Positions 24,546 through 36,413 of a DNA stretch of 64,000 nt are shown here, one piece after another (position 1 is the stretch's first letter; each line of letters opens with the position of its first letter). The stretch lies in the NCBI GenBank assembly GCA_024811115.1, contig JAKOGH010000656.1, forward strand, positions 92,108 through 156,107, read 5' to 3'. A program made the translations under genes and the position numbers. A model generated the notes under the pieces. That model was not told where the DNA came from and made no database searches. It was given only the letters and a program-made list of their open reading frames with translations. The stretch comes from Terana coerulea. Lineage: Eukaryota; Basidiomycota; Agaricomycetes; Polyporales; Phanerochaetaceae.

Positions 24546-26482
24546 TTAACGGTAGGATGGTGGGTTTGTCGCGGTCATCTGTTGGCTAATCGTGGTCGTG
24601 TGGTGGTTGTAATCAAGCTGCTCCGAGTCGAACACGACGCCCTCTTCGTCCTTCGCCTCCAACACCTCGTATCCCGCGCGCTCGCGCCTGCACCGGATGA
24701 ACTGGCGCACGCCGATCACGGCCGCGACGAGGAGCATCATCACGACGATGCCGAACGTGCCCGCGAGGAGCGCGACGGCGATGGGGCCGAACGCGTCCGC
24801 CATCTGGTGCGCGCAGCTCGTGAGCCGGTGGCGGAAGGCGACCGGGCGCGCGTGCATCTGCGTGATGTGCATGACGAGGCGCTGGCGGCGCTGCGCCTCA
24901 ACGCGCTTGCCGAGCTGCTGCAGCGCGTGCTGGACGTCGGGGCCGGCGCCGATCTGCTCGTTGAGCGCGAGCGAGCCCGCGGCGGCGCCGCCCGCGATCT
25001 TCTGGTTGTTCTGCACAACCTGCTTCAGCCGGATCGCGGCGAACTCGCCCTCCGCGTCGTGCTCCTTCGTCGTCGCAAGCAGCTGGACGAACGGAACGCC
25101 CGCGGTGCGGTTGTCTGGCGTCCAGTCGCCGTAGTCGAATCTAGAGATTGGGGGAGTGAATTGAGTGTGAAAGCTTGCGCATCCAGAAGGAAGGTAGCTC
25201 ACGAGGTGTAGACATTCTTGAGGAAGGAATCACCCAAGATGAAGTCGAAGCCGGAGACAGCACCCGGGGGAAGGTTGATCGCGCTGCGTATAGGTTGAGA
25301 ACCTTGTCCACAAGGAAGTAAGTCCGAGACTTACCGGTACGAGTTCTGGCACACAGTCTGGTTGTTCACGGTCGTGACAGAGGTGATATCCAGGGGTGGA
25401 TGGGAATGGATTGACCACCGAATTCGAAGGACAACTCGGTGGTGTTCTCACAGGGGACGTTCCATATTCCGCTGGTTTCGTTCTTCACGGAGCCAGGGAT
25501 GCTGCTGTAGATGAAGTCAACAGCGGCGGGCGGGATTTGTGAGAACGTGAAGCCGGTGTCGAGCACAACAACCTGCTTTCCCTCCCTCAACCTCCGGGAC
25601 CGCAGAGGTATTGAATTCAAACTTCTGGCCGTTCACCGTCATTCCGTCCATGATAACCGACCAGCGAGGGGTGTCAGTGATGTTGACCGTCTGCGCCGGG
25701 GTGCGGTAGAGCTTGGTCTGCTGGGCGACGTCCTCGAAGCCGCTGACGTACTCGCCAATCGTGAAGGCGCCTTCCTCGGGACCGTCCTTGTCGTACGTGC
25801 GACCAAGCAAGACGGTGAACATATTCGGTGCGGATGCGTTCTGCGCGAAGAGGCGGGACATGAAGCTCAGACTCTGCTTGTTGCCCTTGCCGAAGGTCTC
25901 GGCAGTCTCAATGAAAACGGTCGAGCCGAGGTCGAAGGCGAGGCCCATGATGCCGTAGATGTTGTTCGAGAAAATGGCACCGAAGGACGTGGCGTTTGTC
26001 GCGTTAAGGATTGCTAGAATATAAATGAGTGCATGTCGAGAAAAGCGTATTCGTTTGAGTTACCTTGATTGGGGACCTCATAATGACCAAATGACATGTT
26101 GGCGAAAGCGATGTTACCCGTGACCTGACCGATGCCGAACGTAAGGTTGGCTTGGATGTCGGTCTGGTTCGTCAGCTCGATGGGGAACGGAGGCATGACC
26201 CAGACATCCGAAGAGCCAGTATCGAGCTGAATGGGGAATTCTTGACCTCCGAGCGTGATGTTGGTAGCGTACTATTCATCATCGTATTTTCAGCTTCAGC
26301 ACAGCGAGCGAATAAATTGTACAACTCACCACAACATCCCGAGCATTATCCACGTTCTGGTCAATGTGCACCTGTTGCATCCGGATGTGCCGGGGCTCCG
26401 GGCTCCGGGCTACAACAGGGAGGTAGATGGCATTGGCAATACCGCACAGCGATATGACGACGAGGGAGAGGATGGCGTTCAT
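24546..26482 (-). CDS. Membrane-anchored pepsin-like aspartic protease (A1), two apparent frame breaks
   Basis: A secreted or cell-surface acid protease. Exons, high to low: 26482-26330, 26271-26064, 26013-25335, 25283-25203 and 25140-24546; about 571 residues. A signal peptide (ILSLVVISLCGIANA) precedes the first catalytic motif QLDTGSSDVWV; the second is VVLDTGFTFSQIPP. Many N-glycosylation sites, a Ser/Ala-rich stalk, one transmembrane helix (VALLAGTFGIVVMMLLVAAVIG) and a short cytosolic tail follow. Exon 3 has an extra base in GGGAAA (25577-25586) and lacks one in a C4 run (plus-strand G 25393-25396). Their effects cancel, so the exon still joins in phase, but the second catalytic half would be misread between them. 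It is more diverged than the two proteases at 41-47 kb but has the same plan. Confidence 0.88.
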
Positions 26483-27131
26483 GATACCAGATGAACGAAA
26501 ATGAAAAATAAAGAGGGTGAAAAGCGAAGAGAGAAAAAAGCGAAGGTGGTGAACCGGAAGAAGAGGAAAGGTTCACTAGAGGGCATCGTCCGCATCCCGC
26601 AGGCCTTATATCCTGCTGTCCCTGCCGTGCCGCCTCCATTGATGGCCATCCCAAGGCTGTTCGAACATTCTGATTTGAAACAACTCGTCCACGCAACGAA
26701 CTTTGTGGCGTCTCGCCAGACGGTGATCCGTGCTGCCGAACCGAAGGCGCTTATAACTCCTCCTTCCATATGAGGAAATCCCATCAAATGCTGTGACAGG
26801 TCCTGCTCAGGCGCCGCGCTTCTCCCTCAGGCTCATCAAGTGGCTGTCTCCTCTCGGCACCAGCCAAGCGGTCTGCGAAAGGTTGAAACATCCAAGAGCA
26901 TCGCAAGACCAAGCGCATATGTCAAGGCCCCTCCAGCGGTTCGACATATACCGAAAGTCTATCGCGTTTGGCTATCTTTTGTTGTTTAAAACCGGCCTAA
27001 GCATTCGAATGTGGACCAAGCGGCGATGTGGCACGTCAGCCTCTTCTTCGCCATGGGCCCCCGACGACGAACCTTGCTAGTTATTCCTTACCACCGCTCA
27101 CACTCTTTCCGTTACCTGAAAGCTCGCCGTC
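26483..27131. other. Divergent promoter region
   Basis: About 650 bp lie between the protease and the next divergent start. An A-rich, purine-rich tract occurs at 26498-26580. No gene. Confidence 0.4.
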
Positions 27132-29273
27132 ATGACCCACAGCGACCTCGAAACTGGATACTCGATGCATCGACGAGACTCTATCGAGCTCCCCAACCTT
27201 CTCAACGACACCGTTCAGACGAAGAACTCCTACGATCTTTTAACTGCCTCGCTCTCTTCTATGCCCAGCGCGGGTAGCACACACTCCTTTGGTGACGTTC
27301 CTCCTTTCCCTGAAGGCATCTGCCCTCCGCTCTTCACCAACATAACCAAATCCCCGGTACTATTCTGTGGGCAAGATATATCGCCTCGGTCTTCGCCATC
27401 GCAGGTCAGAACCTCCGTGCCGACGAGTCCACGTATGAAGGCCATGCTACTGGAACCTATATCGGTGGGCAAGTGGATGGTGAGTCAGAAAGGTTTTATT
27501 GCCGCGGAGCCCGGCTCACGTGAAACATTTACAGGAACATACCGTCACACCAGAAATTGCAAGCGCAGCCTTCTTGACAGACATTCCTGCATGCAACGAA
27601 GGCGAGGCCCCTTCATGGACACCTGCAGGTTCAATGTTCTCTCCAGAGGTGTTCCAAGAACTCTGGCAGGAGCGACATTCAAGCCCTTCGTCTGCGACCT
27701 CTGGTAACCTGGCGTCCACGCCCACTCGTCTAGCAGCTTCCCGAACTACCAACATATCTTGTGATATCTCTGGGACCCACTCTGTAACTATCGGTGACGC
27801 CAATTGCAACATCAGCGATCCACCAAAGCGGTCAGTGCCGGCGAAGCCTCGGGTGCCCACGATTATGCTCTCGAACTCTATGGTGGCCATCCCTTTATCT
27901 CTGGAATCTTCCCACAGCATTGCACCTCTTGCAGCACGACGTGGCCGTAAGGTGCCTCCTCGGCTCGAACTGGCGCCGGCGGCCACCTTAACACTGGCCT
28001 CCGATTTATACCCCGGGATACCGACACCGTTTCTTGGCTCTCCTAGCGCATATAGCCCTCAGTTCGAGTTCAGTCAGAACCGCGACGGCTTCAACATGAA
28101 CTTGCGGACTATGTGCAGCAACCTCCGGGCTCTCGTGCCGCCGCTGCATCCCCCTTCGCCGCCTTCAACCTACATGTCGCATATGGTCGAGCCGCTGACG
28201 GACTCGGACTCTTCAGGGACTCGGACGACTCGGATGAATGGGCATTCGCCAACGACCTACTGGCGGAATTCGGGAGCTCGACTGGCTCTCCTGTGATCGG
28301 CCTTTCCCTGGAAGGCGGCGATCATCGTCGCTCTATCTCTGGTTGCAGCAGCAGCAGCAGCGAAGACGATGCTTCCTGGCTGTCCGCGCCGACACTCACG
28401 AACTCTCCGCGCTCCGAGCCTTCCGATACTTTGATCAAGCTCGGGAACAGCCCGCCTCAAGTGCGCCTGCCAGATCTGCCCAAACAACAGCGCCGACGCA
28501 CGGTCATCATCGAGGCGCCGCGGAACAGCATCGCCGAGCGCACCAGGCCCGTGCGCCGTACTGTGGACCTTTCGCACCTAGCGGAGGACTCGTCCGTTCT
28601 CCGCGACTTGAACAAGCCTGTGCCCGTAGAACCAGCACACAGCAGTCCCTTCGCGGACGAGTCCTTCGCGATCAGCACGCCGCATCTACGGCCCATCAGC
28701 AGCGCGACGATGCGCGCGCCCGCGAGGGGGATACTCAAGACCTCCAAGGACAAGAAGAAGGTCCGCTTCTCGCTCATGCCGGGGATGGACGACAGCGACT
28801 CCGCCGGCCTCGACGAGGACAGATTCGGGGACTCGCAGAATTCACGCAAGAGGGCGGCGACCGTCCCAGGCGCACACGGGTCGAGCCCGTACACCCGCCG
28901 GCTATCAATCGTCCAAGACCCGCAGGCGAACCGCGCGAGCTTCCCCAGGCACCCCGCCGTGAAGCACATCTCCCGGAAGAAGGCGCCGCAGGACACGTCG
29001 CCCACGCCCGCGTCGAAGACGGCCCGGCCGCGGCAGAGTATGCAGCTCGAGCCGCGTGTGGTGGACAAGAGTGAAGTCGGGGCGCCCATGAAGCTCTCTG
29101 CCAGACGGTCTGTGCCCGTGCTTGCAACGAACGCGAAGGCGAATAAGAAGCGAGGGAGTGGTGACGAGAACAACGGGCGTAGGTTCAGCGAGGTTGTCTC
29201 TCCGAGGCCTACTAGTGTTGTCCAGAAGAGTCGCATGCCGTTTAGATCTCTCTTCACGAAGCTGAAGGCGTGA
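27132..29273 (+). CDS. Uncharacterised Ser-rich protein with a PP1-docking-like motif, one apparent frame break
   Basis: Exons 27132-27479 and 27535-29273; about 695 residues if one base is restored. The frame changes near a GGG run at 28216-28218: before it the protein reads EPLTDSDSS, after it DSDDSDEWAFANDLLAEF, and exon 2 is one base short of a whole number of codons. The C-terminal part has RRTVIIEAPRNSI, LRDLNKPVPVEP and a striking ARGILKTSKDKKKVRFSLMP. KKVRF fits the RVxF consensus for docking to protein phosphatase 1. Otherwise it is low-complexity Ser/Pro-rich sequence with many SP/TP sites. No catalytic domain; probably a regulatory or scaffold protein, by inference. Confidence 0.7.
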
Positions 29274-29469
29274 ATGTACCGTTTTTGATATGTCAATTGT
29301 AGAAAGCTAGCTCATTGCTGCTATTACCACTTGAGTTACGAGTGCGGTATCTTCGCCGGTGAGTACATTTATGAATGGTGAGGCCGCCTGAGCACGTCTC
29401 TCGTCATACGTTGTAGTAGATGGCGTTCAAAGCTGCTTCTAGCATGAGTGTAGACCGTCCTTTTTCACG

Positions 29470-31506
29470 TCAAATCTTCGCATACTTCTCTCGGAGTAAT
29501 TCTAACTCATATTCTGAGACCACATAGCTTAGTCGGATTTTACGAAGGTTATGTAGCGGTGAACCAACTTACGTATGAGGGGACAGCTCTTGCCACATAA
29601 CTGCATGACATCCGTGACTTCTCGCAGCGACGCTTGCACCATGACTGGGTCATGTGCTGCTGTCCAGCCCCTTCGCTGCGCCGCAAGGCTCGCTATGAGG
29701 GTCTTGCCCACGATACCCCACAACATCTGTGCGCGGGCATCAGTTCTGGTTAGAGCCAGGAGAATGCGACAAGCTTACCCCCATAGCGGTGTCGACAAAG
29801 TGCAAGGCACGGATGTCGACGCTTCGAAGCAGGCCGACGGCGTCCTGCGCTGCAGTCACGGCCTGATGACTGACCGACGAAGTAGAATCCGCCATCGGCG
29901 AAGTGCAGATCAGGATGATCGAGCAGTACGCCATGGTCTTGACCGTTAGCAGACCGCGTATCATATCGCTCCGTGAACAAGGTATCATGGTCAGTGGTGG
30001 AATTGTTAGGATCCACTCCTGGATCCGCTGTCCTAGCTCTTGCATGTTAGAATGCCCTGCTGAAAATTGGAGAGAAATGGATTGATGAGCCAAAACTTGT
30101 GCGACACATTGAATACCATTGGACGCACCGTACTGAGGGGTCTCGACCAAGCGAAAGGCCTGGTCTAAGTACACAGATGCCTTCACACGCAATGTCAAGA
30201 TGCTTTGGCCTCCAATCTCGTCCATGGGTAACGACCCTCTCAGGAAGCGTTGAACCGTTTGCATGCCATCTGCGGCTCTTGTGATGACATGCTGCTGTTA
30301 AAGGTGTCAGCGGTAGCGTAAAACACCAGAGCAGCGGGATCTCACTCGCTCGTACTCTTCAAGCTCCAGCGGCCAGGGCGTATCGATCTGAGTGTGAACG
30401 GAGCTTTTGTCCAGTAACGCCGACGACGAATGCGCCCATACCGTCCAACCTCTGTCCAGCACGTAGACCTGCCAAAATGCGCGTATGCGCTCCCCTTCTT
30501 CAATTGCATCTTGAGGTGGAGTCAGTGTGATACCAGCAGGCGCCGACCCCGAACCGGCGACTCTTGCACTCCGTATTTTATGCAAGCCGCAAGCTACCGC
30601 GATGGAGACGGCGGCCGATACATGGTAGCTGGCCTCTAGCCGCCGGTTTTGGTGCAAAAGATAAAGCGAGATGAGTACTTCGGCCTGTAGAGTGTATAAT
30701 ATCCGGCCCGGGTCCAGGTCCACGGATAAATTCTGAAGAGCAAGAGAAAGCAGCTTCGGCTCAAGACAATTGCCGTCAGGATTGTCGCTGAACGCAGAGC
30801 CCAGTAGCAGGATGGAGAACACAAGAGCTGGGGGCACTTGTGATGTACTGGTCAAAGGCATGGACATCTTAATAGTGGTCAAAAACCTCGGTAGATGGAA
30901 TGAGAAACCGAGGTTGGGCGCGACTACAAGGAACGATTTCAACCTAGAACATTATATGAGTCAAAATGAGAAAATAAAGCACACAACACAAGGCCTCACA
31001 GGTTTGCGAAGTTCGGGAAAGGGGCAGCCTGAGGGATGTCCACCGATAGATGCGTTGTTATGCTCGGAAGTGAAGACGTGCGGTCGAAAGAGGAATGATT
31101 AGTGGCCACCGTCTTCCGTTGGTATGGCTGCTGTAGGATGACAATATCTCTGGAGGAGCTGTTCAAGAACTGCGATATTCGGGCTTCCAGGTCAGCTACG
31201 TTGCGCTCCAGAAGCTGTGTAACGGTAGGTTCGCCATCCGTGTACTCGCAATCTGGCTCAATATCGGCCCGCGAACACTGACCGCAGGACGGTTTGACAC
31301 CATCACAGCGCTGTGCAAATCACTGGTGAGCGCGAGGTATGGACGACGAACAGGATGCAAGTACCATTTTTCTTTTCCTAAGTTGTGTGTTAGAGGTGCT
31401 GAGCTACATCTCTGGTTGAACGTCGACTGAGATGTACCCACCGGCAGCGAAGGCAAGCTTTCCCTCTCTCAAGCGGCGACGTCGACGGAGGATCTTGGCT
31501 TGCCAT
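29470..31506 (-). CDS. Zn2Cys6 fungal-specific transcription factor, copy 1
   Basis: Exons, high to low: 31506-31442, 31377-31365 (13 nt), 31310-31000, 30943-30346, 30294-29779, 29726-29573 and 29513-29470; 566 residues, phases consistent. The binuclear zinc cluster is spread over three exons: RGKACLRCR, then KRKM from the micro-exon, then RCDGVKPSCGQCSRADIEPDCEY, which supplies six cysteines in the C-x2-C-x6-C-x6-C-x2-C-x7-C pattern. A short coiled coil (QLLERNVADLEARISQFL) follows. The middle has the fungal TF domain signature GERIRAFWQVYVLDRGWTVW. Targets are unknown. It lies in tandem, same strand, with a paralogue of the same plan at 32.6-34.5 kb. Confidence 0.88.
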
Positions 31507-32646
31507 TTTTGAGCACCAGAAACTGCTTGGTGCCATGTAGCTTCACCGCTGAGCAACTGGGGGATATATATTCCTGTGGGAAACCTACGGCGAAGGTGGC
31601 GTCCGCTCTCCGTGGTCTGCGGCGGGCTATATGCCCGTTATCGGCCAAGGACCCCACACCACTACTCGTTCAGGCGCGCAAAAGTGCGTGTCAATGATAC
31701 AGTGGTGTTTATGCCAAGGGCGACGACGAGAAGGGTCCAGCCAATTCGTGATTCAGGAGGCCGACAGGGGTATGCGATCGGTCGTGCGTCAATAGGAAGA
31801 CACGATACCCCGGTGGCCGGATCGTCGCGCACCACAAGGATATCCCATTCTGCACACTATTGCCCATCGTCGAGCATGCTACGGCCATCGTCAGGGAATT
31901 GTGCGTAGTTGAGTTAAGCGTAGACGCTCACCTGCCCACTTCCCAACATCGCTGAAACTTTGTGGCTCGCAACGTGCCTAAGTTACAAGGTTCCATCCCT
32001 TCCATCTACTGTGTGAATTCATCTGGACTTCACGCAGCCCCTATCCAATCAAATACAAGGTGCAAGCGTCTGTTCAATCCAGTTATTAGGTTCACGAGAA
32101 GGGCGGAAAGCGGGGAACAGACTCAGCAGATAGACGCCTTCTTCCGTGCATCTGATCGTGGCTACAGCCGTCAATCCGTCGACCATGAAACTGTTGTCCT
32201 CGTCGTACGCGGGTGTTGCGGTGGGCACGCGAGTGAGCGGCACGAAATGCGAGGGCCCGGGTCGGGTCTCCTCGATTTCGTCATGTAATCGAGATTCGAC
32301 AGCACTTTGTGGTTTGATTGCTATTGACTCCGCCGAGCCTTGCGCAAGCCTTTTCCTATCGTGCAGAAATTCAGTAATTGTTTTCCGGCCTTGAGCCACC
32401 CAGACGGAAATGAGTGGAGAGAGAGAGTGGTCACACTCAGCGTGTTCGACAAGCATTCCAAGTTGGCGACGGAGGTGAATTCGCCGGTGCCGATCTGCGG
32501 ACGATCGACGCTCACCGCCTCCACATTGTGTGGTCACGAGTTGGGGCTGGAGTTTGATATATAATAATGAATAACGGTGTCTATGAAGAGGTCATCTATG
32601 TCATAAGGATAGGGAAGTCTATAAAATCCGTGAGGACATCTCGGAA
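31507..32646. other. Spacer between the two transcription factor genes
   Basis: This holds the promoter of copy 1 and the 3' end of copy 2. The only notable frame is the minus-strand one listed separately at 32049-32537. Confidence 0.4.
32049..32537 (-). CDS. Doubtful open frame between the transcription factors
   Basis: This is a minus-strand frame of about 160 codons without a convincing ATG. Its second half has a protein-like look (PAYDEDNSFMVDGLTAVATI). No domain recognised. It may be part of a small spliced gene or a decayed one. Confidence 0.25.
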   Translation of the reverse strand: MTTQCGGGERRSSADRHRRIHLRRQLGMLVEHAECDHSLSPLISVWVAQGRKTITEFLHDRKRLAQGSAESIAIKPQSAVESRLHDEIEETRPGPSHFVPLTRVPTATPAYDEDNSFMVDGLTAVATIRCTEEGVYLLSLFPAFRPSREPNNWIEQTLAPCI

Positions 32647-34545
32647 CTAGCGCAGAACGGCCTGCGCCTCCCGCAATTTCTGCAAATGGCTCACTGTGGG
32701 ACCGAATGAGCGTTCCCCCTTGGGAGGAAGAGTAGTGGCTTACCGAACAACGGAGAATTGGCAGCGAAGACGCTCAGAATCTTCTTCAGCTCATCCAAAC
32801 CCATCAAGAGGGCGGGCTCAGCAGGCAAGTTGGCGGCAGCGTTAGGAGAGTGCCTGAGCGAACGCAGTACAGACAAGAGTACGTCGTGAGCGGCAGAACA
32901 AGTAGCCTGGGCGTAGACAACAACAGTTCAGCAAAACCAGGTGTGTGTTCACATGTTCACTCACCGCGATAATAGGATTGACGTATTGCAACTCCTGCGA
33001 ATTAACCGTCTGGAAGATGTGTACGACCGCGTTGGCGGCTGCCATGCACTTGTTCCTAGCCGTAGAGCTGCCGCGGACAAAGCCTTTCCACAAGGCAATA
33101 GTCGCGCAGAAGGTAAGGGCATGGGTGATCAGGAGATCGTGCACCACGTGAGCCGGAGCTGCGCGAAGCTGGTTTAACGGCGGTAAGTTTTGCTTGAATC
33201 CTTCAATGGCTGCATCCAAGTTGGCGACATCCGGGGAATCTGCAGATGCATCAGCAGGCTTCTCTAGTCAGAGGCTAGAAAGACGACACAAACTTCTGTC
33301 GCGGCTGGATGCGATATGAGTGGCCCGGTCGTACAACGTCACGGCCTTAGCATGCAAAGCAGGGGGCCAGTTAGCGCGGTCCAAATTCACGTTAGTGAAG
33401 AAGGTCTTGACTGTGCGTCCGTAGCGGCGTTGCGACTGGACAAAAGGAACCGTCAGTTTCATGTGAGCTGTTCATACGCTAAAATGCTCACAGGGTTGTT
33501 GGGATCCTGGGGCCATGGTGTATCAACATCTCTTCCACTAATAGTAGACACGGTGTCGAGAGCCGTAGCCCAGCTCTTCTCAAGTATGAAGACCTGCCAC
33601 CAAGCATTGATCCTTTCTTCTTCTTCCGTGCGGTCAGCCGGAGGCGGGAGCACAGACTGAGCGGTACTGGCAGGCCGACCGGGTTCGATCTTGTGCAAAC
33701 CACACGTGAAGGCCAGAGAGACGGCACCGCTGGCATGCTGTTGGCCTTCGAGGAGTCGGTCGGCATCGAAGAAATAGTAGGCCAAGAGAATTTCTGCTTG
33801 GAGCGCGTACATAGCGGTCTCCCGGGCGCTGGGAGGCGGTGGAGACAGCGGACTGAACAGCGCGCACCGCACGCTCGAGGTATACTGCCTCATAAGCGGT
33901 GACATTGTCGAGCTGTCCAAACAGATGAATGCCCCAAAGGTAGACAGCGAGCCGGAGGACAGTGGGAATGCGGCGCCCGGAAGAACTGCTTGATTGGGTG
34001 CTGATGGTGTTGACGAAACGTTGTATATCTAAGAAGAACCCAAACTTCAGCGCGTGTGGCAAGAAGACTTGGACCCTGGTTCACGGTGAGCAATCAACCC
34101 GAACGACCTGGCTGGTCACTTACATAGTCCGGGCAACTTCGCGAGGAGGCTCAGGAGAGTCAGCCCAATTGGGCGGGAAGTTCACTGCCTGGTGATGAGG
34201 GCGATTTGGACCGGCCACTTCAAGTTCATTTATTCTAGCCGTCAAGCGGTTTATTTGTTGCTCTAGCATGCGAGTGTTGGAGGGTGCGGGACCGGCCACA
34301 AACAAACATTCGTTCTGTCTGTTAAAGCGGGCGCATTGATTGCACACAGGGTGGTTGCCATCGCATTTCTACACGGAAAGCATTAGAGTACGATGCACAT
34401 GCATGTATGTTGTCCACACCATTTTCCTGTTCCTATTTGAATGCAGTGATAAGTAACCGCTTGGTGCCAAGGTGTCAGGGACTCACCTGCAAGCTTGGCA
34501 CGCGCGTCCACGAGGAAGGTGTCCAGTGATCTCTTCGGAGCTCAT
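32647..34545 (-). CDS. Zn2Cys6 fungal-specific transcription factor, copy 2, one apparent frame break
   Basis: Exons, high to low: 34545-34487, 34432-34420 (13 nt), 34368-34124, 34075-33492, 33435-33294, 33239-32965, 32906-32744 and 32693-32647; about 508 residues. The zinc cluster reads RGRACQACR, NRKM from the micro-exon, then KCDGNHPVCNQCARFNRQNECLF, again split by introns at the same places as copy 1. MLEQQINRLTARINELE is the linker coiled coil, and EEERINAWWQVFILEKSWATAL is the fungal TF domain signature. Exon 4 is one base too long; the frame changes in the CCCGGG at 33821-33826, just before AMYALQAEILLAYYFF, where copy 1 reads LYTLQAEVLISLYLLH. The C-terminal exons agree in phase. Targets unknown. 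Confidence 0.86.
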
Positions 34546-36413
34546 GTTGCGAATAGAGTGTTGTAAGTGTAGTTTGGGATGCCATGTGGCCTTGTGGCAA
34601 TGGGTATATATACGAGGTGTGTAGCGGCGTCCTCTCCTACAGGTGACCGGGGCTAAGGCCAGTACACTCAGCGTCTCCATCGCGCTTTCCTACGGGGTTC
34701 CCAGGTAGGTTCGCCGGGTAGAACGCATATACGTGCTTCTGTTGACTGGTTCGGCCTGTTGAGGCGTGGGCGCGCGGGGAGTTTCGATAGCCTGCGGCGA
34801 TGTTCTCATAGGTCCGTCTACATTTCGACCACATGGCATTAAGCGCGACAAGAGTGCGTTGAGCCGTGTAGTTGGTTTTTAACACTGTGGCATACGTGCG
34901 GGGTTAGCTAAGAAGGTAGCCCGGTAAGCACGAACTCGACATACACAATCATATTCAGGCTCGGATTGGCTGCAACTCCTGGGTCTGTATCTGACGCTCC
35001 GCAAAGGTGCGTGATGGGTTTGTGCGTTCGGATCACAGAATCCGCGCCGGGGAGCCTATTGAAGCCATGAGCGCAGCGGATCAGGAAAATGACGCCTATC
35101 GGAGACCTGTTTCGGATGGCATGTTAAGTGGGGATTGCAGCCTCTCACCGTACGAAACTCTTGAACAGCTGATCGGTCATGGACAGCTGGCACCGTAGAA
35201 TGTATGCACGGGTCGCGAACTTGAAGCGGTTCCTGGGAGGTGATGTAGATTCAAGATTTCCATGTTACGCATTTGCATCAGTGGTACTTACTCTGACATG
35301 AAGTTAAGCAGATATCATGCTGAACCATGCGGCGTTACTCTAGACCTCTGCGATAGTCGCCTTCGGTATTGCAATGCACAGCATCGGCTGAAGCGGGTCA
35401 GAGAGCACATCGGGACTGTGTACGTTCAACGGTGTTGTAAGCCTCGGGAGAACCGGTGGCACCCAAATCAAAGTACGCACCGCACACGAAGCATTCGGCT
35501 ATGCCTTATGGACCCGACGCACAGCTCGTGTCAAGCAGGGCACCCCGATGAGCACTCCTAGTAGAGGCGCCATCTCAGAATGACCCGTACAGACTGAACC
35601 TAATAGACTGTAAGAAGGTCCAACAAGAGCTAACATAAGCTTTCCTTACTTTGCAGCACAAAACTGTCGTAGCCTTGACTGGCCAGCTTATTACTTTGAT
35701 TTGCGACGTGAAACAGTACGAATCACTGCCACCTGATGAGGCCTGCACATTCTATGTTGCATCTTGATAGCTCACTTCTACAGCAATGGACACCCAGATG
35801 TAGCTGCGTTGCGCTCTTGCCAATGAGAAATATCACTGATATGGAAATTGACGGCGACGGCGGCCAGTGCGAGTATCCAACCATCCCGATTCTCCTCATC
35901 ACAGATACGGATCCCGCTGAAATGCAACTGTCATGCCGAGTTACATAGTCAGATATCAGCATACAGACCTACTACAGCGCTGTTCTCTACATGCCTCGGG
36001 CATTGGCTGTCCGAAAACCGAAAGTTTACGGCTACGGACCAACGTGGCCGCAGCGTGGTGTGCTCTTTACGCGGTCGAAATGTTTGGGAGATTCCAACAT
36101 AGAGTACGGCTAACCGCAGGGCATGCGATCCTGAGTGGGAACATGTCCGAGCCCGAGAACATTGGGAAGCGTTGTGAAGGTTAGAGTGAAAGGTCATTTC
36201 TGCATGGAAGGACCTCAGCAGGCAAATAGGTCCGGCCCTAAAGCGACAGGGTCACGTGATAAGCTCATATCGTGTTGTTCGCGGCGCGACGCGAGCGCGC
36301 CTATTACCCCTCTAACCCGACCACCGACGCACAAGACAGGATTCAACCCCTGAACTTCTTGTTATTCTCTCACTTAATCCCTGGATTTCCTCCCTCGTCT
36401 TTTTTTGCCTAAG
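34546..36413. other. Long divergent intergenic region upstream of PIF1
   Basis: About 1.9 kb without any frame I can support on either strand. It is the upstream region of both transcription factor copy 2 and PIF1. I saw no repeat or RNA gene in it. Confidence 0.4.

Noticed and set aside
24582..25211. 209-codon plus frame over the last protease exon
   Set aside because: Antisense shadow of the exon encoding the stalk and membrane helix; Arg/Ala-rich composition typical of such shadows.
28238..29296. Long alternative frames on both strands over the Ser-rich gene
   Set aside because: Only the frame with RRTVIIEAPRNSI and KKVRFSL has protein-like composition; the others are shadows.
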